A program made the translations under genes and the position numbers. The notes under the pieces are model-generated. The model was not told the origin of the DNA. It worked only from the letters and a program-made list of their open reading frames with translations, and did not search any database. Positions 33,100-42,234 of a stretch of 64,000 nt of DNA are shown here, piece by piece; position 1 is the stretch's first letter; each line of letters starts with the position of its first letter. Where the stretch lies: NCBI RefSeq assembly GCF_905220365.1, contig NC_061153.1, positions 4,298,001 through 4,362,000 of the forward strand. Direction: 5' to 3'. The stretch is from Vanessa cardui. Lineage: Eukaryota > Arthropoda > Insecta > Lepidoptera > Nymphalidae.

Positions 33100-34431
33100 C
33101 GCAAACTACATTTTAGCGCCCAAAGCCAACCTCACCTGCCCGTGGTGCATCCTGCCGACTAGCAAACGAGGCTCTGGCGACCGAAATGATGGCGGTATAA
33201 CCATAAAAATAAACGTAGCCAAATACCACAGGCCGATGACGGGCAGCAGCGTCACCGGTGCGAGAATCTACGTTCTGCGATCGCCAACACGCCTGCCCAG
33301 CGTAGCGATTACGGGCATTCCCTTCTATGCACAGAACACGCAAGCCACGGCCCCCAGTTCCCGGCAGCTCCGCTATTCCTCTTCATGGTGGCGACGATGG
33401 TAACGGTGGGACGGGGGGTGCTAAGAATCACCGGGCTACGGGAGGCCACCACAACCGACTGGCCCTTGCGACGTACAACGGACGTAAGCTACGACTTGAA
33501 TCGCATCTAGCGCAACTTGAGGAGGAACTTGGGAAAATTAGGTGGCACATATTAGGGCTATGTGAAGTCCGTAGAGAGGGAGAGGACACCATAATCCTCG
33601 AATCGGGCCACCTAATGTACTTCCGAGAGGGAGACCAACAAACCTAAGGTGGCGTTGGGTTTCTGGTTAATAAGTCCCTAGCTGACAATGTTGTGGAAAT
33701 CTCCAGTGTGTCGAACAGGGTAGCGTACCTTATTATAAAGCTCACCGAGAGGTATAGCCTCAAGGTGGTGCAAGCGTACGCACCGACCTCGACACACTCG
33801 GACCATGAAGTGGAGGAAATGTTCGATGACATATCGAGAGCCCTCCACTTTACCACAAAAACTTACTACAACGTTATCATGGGGAACTTTAACGCCAAAG
33901 TGGGAGTACAGAATTGCAGCGAATCGGTAGTAGGACCCCATGGATTTGGAAACAGGAATCATAGGGGGCAAACGCTTGTCAACTTCCTCGAATGGGAGGG
34001 ACTCTTCTTGATGAACTCGTTCTTTACGAAGCAGCCCCAAAGGAAGTGGACGTGGCAAAGCCCCGACACTATGACCAAAAATGAGATAGACTTCATCATG
34101 ACAGACAAGAGGCATATATTCAGAGACGTCTCAGTGATCAACAGGTTCAATACCGGTAGTGATCACCGACTTGTCCGAGGCTCTCTGAATATCGATTTTA
34201 GGGCCGAGCGCGTCCATCTGATGAAGTCCACGATCCGACCAAAGCTGGTCCAACCCATTGCGGGATCTGAAACGTTCCAGTAAAACCTGGAGAACCGATT
34301 CGCTGCCGTGAAAACCACAACAGACGTAAACCATACCCTAGAAAATGTAGTTCGAATTCTCAGGGAAGAAGGTACAAGATTTTGTGGCATGCAGCGTAAG
34401 GGCAGGAAGTCCAAACTTTCAGAAGAGACTT
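33100..34431 (+). pseudogene. RTE-clade LINE, copy B (5' region and endonuclease only)
   Basis: It keeps more 5' sequence than the other two copies (33100-33450: accacaggccgatgacgggc, ccagttcccggcagctccgc). The endonuclease begins LALATYNGRKLRLESHLAQL and IRWHILGLCEVRREGED. A TAA at 33645-33647 precedes GGVGFLVNKSLADN, then YLIIKLTERYSLKVVQAYAP, NVIMGNFNAKVGVQN, MTKNEIDFIMTDKRHIFRDV and GSDHRLVRGS. Another stop is at 34281-34283. The sequence ends near GRKSKLSEET (34431), so there is no RT. The first stop is at the same codon as in copy C (45833-45835). Confidence 0.87.
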
Positions 34432-34526
34432 CTAGGCAAGCGCGCTCCATCTTAGACTGTATCTCACTTTCCATCAGGTGTGATACAGTCAAGCGCTAGC
34501 CTATACATTTAAAAAAAAAAAAACAG
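34432..34526 (+). repeat. Dispersed LINE tail with poly(A)
   Basis: ggcaagcgcgctccatctta and ctttccatcaggtgtgatac lead to tcaagcgctagcctatacat and a run of A (about 34510-34524). I recognise it as a common lepidopteran LINE 3' tail (from memory). It truncates RTE copy B. Confidence 0.5.
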
Positions 34527-34599
34527 GATCTACCAGAAGTAGTGTCATCTCATTCAGCCAATCATTCATCATCAGTCATTCATCCATCACCAATCATTC

Positions 34600-34855
34600 A
34601 TAAAACAGATTCACAACACATCAAACACTTATTCAAATCATGTAGAAATCATTCATCAATCATAAAATCTTTAATTCATTATATTCTAAATTTAATTATT
34701 TACAAAGAATTATTGCCTACATATTAAGGTTTATATACAACTTAAGAACTAAGAATAATAAACAAAAGGGTTGTCTTTCTATTGAAGAACTAAATAATTC
34801 ATTTAAAATTATAATTGTAAATTCTCAGATAGAAATGTTTCCTGAGGAATACAAT
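34600..34855 (+). pseudogene. BEL/Pao pol fragment (before integrase)
   Basis: A plus-strand frame reads LQRIIAYILRFIYNLRTKNN, then KQKGCLSIEELNNSFKIIIV and NSQIEMFPEEYNLL, the pattern of the segment between RNase H and integrase of BEL/Pao elements (W/LxRxxAYxLRFxxN, LSxEEL). About 60 codons survive; upstream sequence to 34527 is rich in short stops. The Penelope-like copy on the opposite strand begins immediately after, so one disrupted the other. The orientation differs from the BEL/Pao relic at 12111-14060. Confidence 0.62.
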
Positions 34856-34856
34856 T

Positions 34857-35205
34857 TATTAATGGATCCCAGGTGTTAGAAAGTCTCCAACCATCTTCTC
34901 TATTGAAGTTCGGATGTTTTTGAATTTCAATAGCCTCGCGTATCATTCTAGGAATTAATCTGTGTTCTTTAGCGAGGATCTGTGGTTTATCAAATCGGAT
35001 AAAATGGTTAGGTTTATCCAGAGCATGTTCACACACTGCAGACTTTGAAGAACGCCTATTTTTGACATCTCCTATGTGTTCCTTGACCCTGGTACCGATA
35101 CTTCTCTTTGTTTGGCCTATGTAAGATAAACCACACTCACATTCGAGTTTATATACTCCTGCAGTTTGTAAAGGAATATTACTCTTGATAGGTCTCAAGA
35201 ACTGG
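34857..35205 (-). pseudogene. Penelope-like element copy 2, GIY-YIG part
   Basis: Minus strand: IKSNIPLQTAGVYKLECECG, then LSYIGQTKRSIGTRVKEHIG, SAVCEHALDKPNHFIRFDK and REAIEIQKHPNFNREDGWRL to SNTWDPLI, nearly identical to copy 1 (5778-6457). It diverges after WDPLI, so the 3' end is lost. On the 5' side the frame stops at the R1-clade LINE and resumes at 40207 with KTVYKPHKKVSQFLRP. Read across the LINE, the two parts form one open piece of the same family. Confidence 0.88.
35191..35205. repeat. Target site duplication, left copy
   Basis: ggtctcaagaactgg occurs exactly here and at 40207-40221. It lies in the Penelope-like coding sequence and flanks the R1-clade LINE. Confidence 0.92.
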
Positions 35206-35672
35206 GGAGCATGTCGGTCACCTCCATGTGGTGCTCCCTGGAAACGTGTGGGCGGCAGCACCGTAGCAATTCCGTTGCGATGCTGCCGTCGACACGGCTA
35301 ACGACCGACAGGGCCGGGGGGGGGGGGGTTTAGTATATTGGGGACGCACGTTGTTCCGCTCTGCTTTAGCAGAGCGGAACCCTTCGCCCTATTATACGCA
35401 ATCTTAATCCTAAGGTCTAGCGTGCCGAGAGGATGAATGGCCGGAGGACATCCGGTCGCTAGCGCTACAGAAATAAAGGCGCGGATATGGAAAATACAAT
35501 AAAATGTATAACTCCCCAGGTGGGCAGCGACAATAGCCGTCAATCCCACCCGGAGCTGGTCTCCGGCAAGCGCCCCGACTCGAAATCTGGGGGGGGGCGC
35601 ACATACCGCTTATCCGCACGCTGAGAGCGTCAAGAGCCGAGGAGGCTCCACCCGTTCTCGCAGCCTAGAGTC

Positions 35673-37362
35673 GATGGCTGTGAGAACCGACAACGTGCTG
35701 GCGAGGCCGATGGGCGGAAACGCCTGTGCGTCAGGGAGGAGAAAGGATCGCAGGGGTCAGAGTCGACGAGTGACGTCCTGCCACCCCCGAAGGTGCCTAA
35801 AGCACGGTCGGGGAGAGGTAAGTCGCGGGCCGACAAGGCCAAACCAGCGATCAGGATCCAATTAAAGGATTCCAAGGATAGAAAAGCGTTGGCACGAAAC
35901 AGACGTGGGCGATTTTCTCGCCCGGACACGCCTGTCTCCAACGCTGGGGAGGATAGAAGCGGCTGCGACTCGGACATGAGCTGTTCAAGTTTCAGCCTCT
36001 CCTCTTGCGCTGGGCCCAGCAGGGCCACTGACGGGGATACCGGGGACGAGCGCCCAGACCCCTCCGCGGCTTCGGCTGCCACCAATCAAAAGGCGCCGAC
36101 GTGGAGAAGCTCGAACAGGAGAACTCCCAACTTCGAGCCGAACTCGCGACCGTCACTCAGCGGCTGGAGCTGCTGACGGCACAATTTAACGCCTTTCAGG
36201 CGAAACAGGGCATTGTGTCGTCGGCTCCATCCAGTGACGTGGCGACGCCCAAGCGCGCGACGCCGGCAGCGACTACTGCTACGGCGTCTGCAGCGCGAGC
36301 CCCTGTGGCGTCCAGGAAGCGTGCCCCTGCCGCACAGGCCGGGCGCGCTCCTGCGGCGACGTCGAGGTCTTCTGTTACTCCACGCGCTCCTGCTTAACTG
36401 ACGAGCAGTGAAGCCAGGCTCATGGAGCACATCGGAGCCCTCATAGAGGAGAAGCTGGCCGCCTTCAGGGCGGAGCTCTTCCCCGACAGGGCATATAGCG
36501 CCTATTCGGCCAGTGGAGGCCCCATTGACGGACCCTCCTCCGCCCAGGAAGAAGAAGAAGCAGGGAGAGGAAGAGGAAGGCGGGACCGGCTCCTCTTCCG
36601 GTCACCGACTTACCACCGGTGCCCGCTTCCTTTCCCTCCTCCTCTCGTCCGACGGCTTCTGCCGAGTCTTGGGCGACGGTCGCGGCCAGGAAAGCGCACC
36701 CTGGATCGCGGCTGGAGGCGTCTTCCCAGCCTGCGGCAATGAAGCCTGCGGCTAAGAAGGCGCCTAAGAGGAGGCTCCCAAAGGTGCCGGCGACCGCGGC
36801 AGTCGCCATAACGGTCGTCGAAGGCTCGACGATGACCTATATTGAGGTCATGCGAGCTGCCCGTACGCGGGTTCAGCTCCCTGACCTCGGTATCGAGACG
36901 GTCGAGCAGAAAAGGGCCATCACTGGCGGGATTCTGTTGAACATCGGGGGTCCCGACAGTGACGCTAAAGCCGACCGCATCCGCGTGGGATGGGGCTCCG
37001 CTAGGGTCGAGGTGCTGGAAGCAAGGCCGCTTTATTGCTTCCGGTGCCTCGAGAAGGGCCACGTTAGGCAGACGTGTCCGAATGAGGCAGACCGGAGCGA
37101 CCGGTGCTTCGCCTGTGGAGAGCGCGGACACAGAGCGAGCCAATGCACGGCCAAGTCGCTTAGGTGCCCCTTGTGCTCAGATGTGGGTCGCCCGTCGGCC
37201 CATCGTCTGGGCGCAAAGACATGCTGCCAGACGGCGGGTGGGAGGAAGAAGGGTAAAAAGACCGCTCCTCCCACCCCGGCTCATACGACGACCGAGGCTC
37301 CCGCCTCAGCACCGGACTCTGCTCCGCAGGAGGCCATGGAGGTCTCCCATTCGCGGGAGTAA
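35673..37362 (+). pseudogene. R1-clade ORF1 (gag-like, zinc knuckles), frameshifted
   Basis: ORF1p forms RNA particles and carries CCHC knuckles. The reading switches frame several times. The basic N-terminal part (VPKARSGRGKSRADKAK and RIQLKDSKDRKALARNRR, 35790-36090) is followed by a coiled coil in another frame (VEKLEQENSQLRAELATVTQ, 36101 onward), an Ala/Pro-rich stretch and a stop near 36397. Then come MEHIGALIEEKLAAFRAELF (36422) and, after another shift, the long open C-terminal part 36619-37362. That part holds SWATVAARKA, EVMRAARTRVQLPDLGIET and three cysteine motifs, CFRCLEKGHVRQTC, CFACGERGHRASQC and CPLCSDVGRPSAHRLGAKTC. ORF2 begins right at the ORF1 stop (37360-37362). Confidence 0.87.
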
Positions 37363-37364
37363 GG

Positions 37365-39849
37365 GTGCTGCAGACGAACTTGAACCACTGCCGCAATGCT
37401 CAGCAACTTCTGATGCAGACCATTGCGGAGTGGTCCATAGGCCTCGCGGTCGTGGCGGAGCCCTATCGCGTCCCCGACCAACCTCGCTGGTTAGGGGACG
37501 CCGCTGGCACCGTGGCCATCCATTGGGCGGGCGGTGCGGGGGTCCCACCCTGTTCCCTGCTTGAAGCGGGGCTGGGATTCGTGGCCGTTCGGTGGGGCCC
37601 CTTGGCCATTGTGGGGTGTTACGTCTCTCCCAATAGGTCACTCGCCGACTACGAGTTGTACCTGGACGGGCTAGCGGACTTCGCAGATGCCTACCCCGTC
37701 CGCTGATCGTCCTGGGGGACTTCAATGCCCACGCCAGGGCTTGGGGTAACTCTAGGGACGATCCGAAGGGAGTGACGCTTCTCGACTGGGCGGCTGGTTT
37801 GGACCTCCGGCTTATTAACGTCGGGTCGGAGAGTACATGCGTGCGGTGGCAGGGGGAGTCGGTCGTGGACCTTACATGGGCGACTCCTCCTGCGATTCAC
37901 ATGCTCTCGAGATGGCGTGTCGCTGAGGAGGTGGTCACACTATCCGACCACCGCCACATCTTTTTCGATGTGGCTATCCGCCGTCCCGACCGATCCAGCC
38001 GTCGTCAGGGAGACACCCTGCCGCGACGATGGGACCTCAAGCGGCTAAACCGAGATCATCTCGAAGCCGCCGCCATCGTCGCGGCTTGGCCACAAAACGC
38101 CGAGGAGATTTCGCCCGACCCCGAGGGTGAGTCGGTCTGGTTCAGGGGCACGATGACGTCGATCTGCGATGCATCGATGCCCCGGGCAGGCCGCTTCGAG
38201 CGCCGGGCGATGCACTGGTGGTCGGAGGAGATCGCGCAGCTGCGAACCGCATGCTTGCGCGCTCACCGCCAGTCCAGCAGAACCCGGAGAAGAAGGCGAG
38301 CAACTCCAGAGGAGAAAGACGAAGCCTACAGGGCTTTCCAGGAGGCCAAGAAGGCGTTGCGAGACGCCATCTCGGACGCCGGCGCTCGGTCCTAGAACGA
38401 GCTCCTCGAGGGACTCGACAGGGATCCGTGGGGGCGCCCGTACCGCATGGTGCTGGGCAAGTTACGCCCGTGGTTGCCCCCGTTAACGGAGACCTTAGAT
38501 CCGGATCTACTGAGGAGAGTGATAGATTCGCTCTTCCCGGTGATCCGGTCAAGTCCCCTGTATCCCACGCTACCGCCGGTCACTTGGACCGACGAGTTGA
38601 GGGTTACAGAGCAGGAGTTTGACCGAGCACTTGGACGCCTGAGTGCCCGGAACACAGCACCCGGTCCCGATGGGATTCCGGGACGGGCTCGGGTGTTGGC
38701 TTCGGCTCACTTGGAGGATAGGCTGAGGCGGCTGTTCGACAGCTGTCTCCGTAACGCCACGTTCCCCAAGGCCTGGAAGGAGGCAAGTCTTTTCCTCTTG
38801 AGGAAAGACGGCAGAGACGCGGACTCTCCCTCTGCGTATCGTCCCATATGCCTGCTGGACGAGGCTGGCAAGCTCTTCGAGCGGATTGTCGCTTCTCGTC
38901 TCAGCGAGCATCTGTCGTGCGTCGGTCCCGACCTGGCCGACAGCCAGTTCGGCTTCCGTCAGGGCCGTTCGACCGTTGACGCGATCATGCGCGTCCGGTC
39001 CCTGACGGAGCAGGCGGTGGCTCAGGGGGGCGTGGCGTTGGCGATAAGCCTGGATATCGTCAACGCCTTTAACGCTCTACCCTGGGTTGCCATCAGGGAG
39101 GCCCTGGTGTACCACCGTGTGCCTCTCTACCTGCAGGCGATCGTCGGGAGCTACTTGCGCGACAGGTACATTGTGTACGTGGGCCAGGACGGTACGAGGA
39201 CCCGGAGGGAAGTGTACTGCGGGGTTCCGCAGGGATCGGTCCTAGGACCACTCCTGTGGAATCTCGCGTACGACGCGGTTCTGCGTGTCGAGCTCCCCGC
39301 AGGCGTCAGCGTGATCTGCTACGCAGATGACACGCTGGTGCTGGCATGCGGGTTGAGCTTTGAGATGACCAGACGGCGAGCCGAGCTAGGAGTCGAACTC
39401 GTTGTCGCGAAAATCTGCGAACTGGGTCTTCGGATAGCGCCGCATGAGACGGAGGCGCTATGGTTCCACAAGTGGCCGGTGGGCCGGGAACCACCCCGTT
39501 CGCAGATCATTCGCGTAGTTGACTCAAACGTCCAGGTGTCCAGGTACATGAAATACCTGGGCCTTGTCCTAGACGGTCGCTGGAGCTTTGAAGAACACTT
39601 CAAGCTCCTGGTCCCCCTGGTCTTCAAGTCTTGGTCCAGCAAATCGGGCGAAATCTCTCCCTGCGAGCAGTCGCGTCGGCGATGCTACGCAGGGAATCGG
39701 CGTGGGAGGCCGTAGTCAACTTCTGTGAGACCGTCATGGTCCAGAAGGAGACTGCGGGGCGGGCTCGGGAGAGGGCCGATCCTGCCCGGCGGAGGCGACC
39801 TGCGGGTCGCCTTCACGGCCTCCAAGCCCCAGTGCCCGGGGCGGAATAA
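37365..39849 (+). pseudogene. R1-clade ORF2 (endonuclease-RT) with internal deletion
   Basis: Endonuclease: LQTNLNHCRNAQQLLMQTIA, VVAEPYRVPDQPRW and IVGCYVSPNRSLADY. A shift near 37700 follows, then LIVLGDFNAHARAWGNS, VVDLTWATPP and LSDHRHIFFDV. A TAG at 38393-38395 sits where related proteins have tryptophan; the same frame continues NELLEGLDRDPWGRPYRMVL. RT: FGFRQGRSTVDAIMRVRSLT, ISLDIVNAFNALPW, GVPQGSVLGPLLWNLAYD, SVICYADDTLVLAC (catalytic YADD). At about 39637 the text jumps to a C-terminal ending (GRNLSLRAVASAMLRRESAW, EAVVNFCETVMVQKETA). Thumb and the C-terminal CCHC region normally between are absent, by my estimate some 200 residues compared with usual R1-clade ORF2 length. Confidence 0.88.
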
Positions 39850-40206
39850 ATAGGGTAATCCCTCCGGCCGTGGGTGCGTGAGATGGGGGTCTCACGCATC
39901 CGTTTTCATACGGCCGAGAGGAGGACCGCAGTCCGGTATGGCCTCGAACTGCTGGTGTACGCACCAGCGAGGGGTGCGGGGAGGGCGAGACCATCTTCGC
40001 CCTCCTGAGAAGGGCTCCGCCACGAGCGGAGCAACGCACGGGAAAGGCCGCGGACGTGCTGCAAAGGATCCCGTAGCCTCACCGTTTTCCGTGCTGTGGC
40101 GGCCATCGCAGGGGGTTTTAGTGAGTACAATCTCACATAACCCGGCCTCCCCCCCAGAAGTTCGGGTATCCATGAAGATTTACCCTGCGTCAAGAAATAA
40201 AAAAAA
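39850..40206 (+). other. 3' UTR of the R1-clade LINE
   Basis: Non-coding; GC-rich at first, ending in atttaccctgcgtcaagaaa and an A-run at the target duplication. Open frames crossing it on both strands show no motif. The last bases before 40207 are taaaaaaa. Confidence 0.75.
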
Positions 40207-40357
40207 GGTCTCAAGAACTGGCTCACTTTCTTATGAGGCTTGTAAACGGTTTTAATTGAAGCTCGCTTCAAGATGTTGCCAATCCTGTCTGTAACTCCCT
40301 TCACATATGGTAGAAATGCAGGTTGTCGCTCAACTGTGGGTGGCTTGATTCGGCTTC
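40207..40357 (-). pseudogene. Penelope-like element copy 2, RT C-terminal part
   Basis: Minus strand: KPPTVERQPAF.., then VKGVTDRIGNILKRASIKTV and YKPHKKVSQFLRP, matching copy 1 at 5860-6010. It is continued, beyond the R1-clade LINE, at 35205. Its 5' edge is near 40357 (cttctgcg on the plus strand), where the viral-like helicase sequence starts. Plus-strand open frame 40273-40926 runs through this piece only by chance. Confidence 0.87.
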
Positions 40358-41634
40358 TGCGAACAAGGGCCGATAAGGGTCAAGTAATATCACCAAAGCT
40401 GAAACCAGCGTCAAACCCTCGAGACCATGCAGTGAATGCTTTCCTAGAGTTCCGGGCTATTGTGACGGCCGCCCGTGAGGTCCACTTAGCCACCTGTAAA
40501 AAGATCATGCAGACCTACCGACGCGGTAACGAAAAACTGCTGAAGGTGGAGCTCGAAGAAGCCGGGGCGGCCATACACAACAACGACACATCCCAAGTTA
40601 TCAAAGGGAAAATGTCGGGGCGGTACATGGCAGCCTACAGCGCTGTAGATGGATTCGTTGGCCTGGTTGAAGCGGAGGGGCGAAAAGACGCATTCCCTAG
40701 GTTCTTGATACAAACAGGAGACCCAGTGATAGTAGTGGCCAGATGCACGAGAGTAATGCTAGACGACAGGATACTCGTGATGGCAAAGTCCGTCTCAGAA
40801 GGTCCGGGCGTCGACGCACCTCTCGTGGGTTGGGAGCTGCCACAGATATCGTGGATAAACGGGGTACCAGGATGCATAAAGACGACTCACATTGTCAGGA
40901 ATTTTGATGAGGATACGAAGTGGTAATCACCTCAACAATCGAAGCCGCCAAATATCTGAAAGAACAACTTACACGCCGATTTGGCTAAAAAGCTAAATCA
41001 AGGGTACGAACTATGGCATCCGTGCTAGTAAACGGGTTCAACGAGAGCACAAAGTGCAACCGACTGACGGTCGATGAAGCCCTCATGAACCACTTCGGAG
41101 CCAAAGTTATGGCGGCACAGCTGTCTGGAGCTAGTGAGGTGGTCCTTATCGGAGATATCAACCACTTGCCTTATATCGACAGAGAAAATCTGTTCGAAAT
41201 GAGATACTGCCGGTCAAGCCTGACAACAAACATCATCCGCGAGTTATCCTGTACGCACCGAAACCCCCTGGACGTCGCATAAGCCATTAGTGAGGTCTAC
41301 CGTCCCATCTACTCTGCAAGTCCTATAATCCACTCCCTCAAAATGAAGAGAATCACTGACGCCAACATACCATCCGACCAAACCGAAACCCTATGTCTGG
41401 TTCATACACAGGAGTAAAAGAAACTCCTGATGGACCAGGGATATGGAAAAGGAAAAGGATCAGGCGTCATGATCATCCATGAATCTCAGGGACAGACCTA
41501 CGGCGACGTTATCATAGTCCAGTCGAAAAATGTAAGGCTCCGTTTTCACGAAAGTGTTCCTCACGCAGTTGTGGCAATCTGATCAAGCACGGACCAGGAC
41601 CCGCTGGATTGTAGTTATACGAATTACATATTTA
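40358..41634 (+). pseudogene. Fossil viral-type superfamily 1 RNA helicase (tobamovirus/virga-like)
   Basis: In positive-strand RNA viruses of the alphavirus-like supergroup this domain of the replicase unwinds RNA using NTP. The first open part reaches 40926 and ends in motif I, ISWINGVPGCIKTTHIV (40861-40890; the lysine is kept, but isoleucine follows the cysteine where glycine or serine is usual). After a frameshift near 40920 the adjacent frame holds motif II, RLTVDEALMNHFGAKV (DEA), motif III, SEVVLIGDINHLPYIDRENL (histidine where glutamine is usual), RELSCTHRNPLDVA, motif V, IHESQGQTYGDVIIVQ, and the start of motif VI, VPHAVVAI. Stops lie at 40986, 41280, 41415 and 41580. About 150 residues before motif I are a less conserved linker. 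It is inactive as it stands. It may be an endogenous viral element, or a piece of a LINE that carried such a helicase, as reported for some insect R1-clade LINEs (from memory). No methyltransferase or polymerase part is present. Confidence 0.85.
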
Positions 41635-41727
41635 CGTCAGAGATGCGGCAACTAAACCAAGAGATCAGCAAGCGCGTACGCCACGACCTCCGGTGCTTAA
41701 ATACTCTTACGATTAAAAGAGCATTAT
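41635..41727 (+). pseudogene. RTE-clade fragment D (93 bp)
   Basis: The stretch from cgtcagagatgcggcaacta to about 41727 matches the linker between endonuclease and RT of the RTE copies (3170-3255, 46635-46720). It reads SEMRQLNQEISKRVRHDLRC then LNTLTIKRA in the RTE frame. That frame is the same as the helicase frame on its left. Both ends are cut. Confidence 0.78.
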
Positions 41728-41900
41728 TATAGTGGTAGTGCCACGCTGTATACCTTCGGGTTACAGCCGAATGGGCCGGCACGCCCGGGGAAGTACCACT
41801 CTCTCACTTAAAATCGGCGTAAAGTGGTAGCTATGCTACTGCGTTTCGTCTGGTAAGTGAGAGTTCCGGAGGCCCAATCCCCCTCCCCCCCAAAACTTGA
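41728..41900 (+). repeat. Dispersed repeat, GC-rich
   Basis: tataccttcgggttacagcc, gggccggcacgcccggggaa and ttccggaggcccaatccccc form a tail-like repeat I recognise as common in Lepidoptera (from memory); it ends in a C-run. No coding capacity. Confidence 0.45.
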
Positions 41901-42230
41901 TGGTTAGATAGATAGATAGAATATACTTTATTGTACACCACAAACAATAAATTTTACATGGAACTAAAATAATAATTTAAAATGTACAAAAAGGCGGTCT
42001 TATCGCTAAGTAGCGATTTCTGCCAGACAACCTTTGATTTAGGGAAATAGTGCAGCGAAAAGGTAGGTGGTGCCTAATATATACAATAATACATATATAA
42101 ATAAACATACATACATATATACATAAATATATATACTAATAAAATAAATGAACAATTACACATATAAATATAAATGAATATATTAAATATATAATATATA
42201 AGTCGTCTCAAATTTAATTATGTAAAAAAA
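41901..42230 (-). repeat. LINE 3' end on the minus strand with GATA-type tail
   Basis: gatagatagatagaatatac followed by tttattgtacaccacaaaca reads on the other strand as an AATAAA-containing 3' end with a (tatc)n tail. Further in, gtagcgatttctgccagaca also has the look of an insect LINE 3' UTR. AT-rich (tata)-like sequence fills 42080-42220. No ORF. Confidence 0.5.
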
Positions 42231-42234
42231 AAAA

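Larger units (their letters stand above)
35206..40206 (+). mobile_element. R1-clade LINE, full-length ends, nested in Penelope-like element
   Basis: A 5.0-kb GC-rich element between two exact 15-bp copies of ggtctcaagaactgg, ending in agaaataaaaaaa at the right junction. It has a 5' UTR with a G-run near 35320, a gag-like ORF1 with zinc knuckles, and an ORF2 with endonuclease and RT of R1 type. GC content and codon use contrast with the AT-rich surroundings. It lies inside a minus-strand Penelope-like ORF, so it is younger than that element. Internal damage (below) makes it inactive. Confidence 0.93.

Noticed and set aside
36610..37143. Long minus-strand open frames in the R1-clade LINE
   Set aside because: GC-rich codons create few stops on either strand; these frames are shadows of ORF1 and ORF2 with no domain of their own.
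40377..40400. GQVISPKL as an RTE RT motif (compare GDVISPKLF), suggesting an RTE RT before the helicase
   Set aside because: The similarity covers only seven residues, the DNA match is poor, and no other RT block is nearby.
40273..40926. A single 217-codon gene on the plus strand
   Set aside because: Its first 28 or so codons are the antisense of the Penelope-like ORF; only the part from about 40358 is helicase-like. The continuous frame is accidental.
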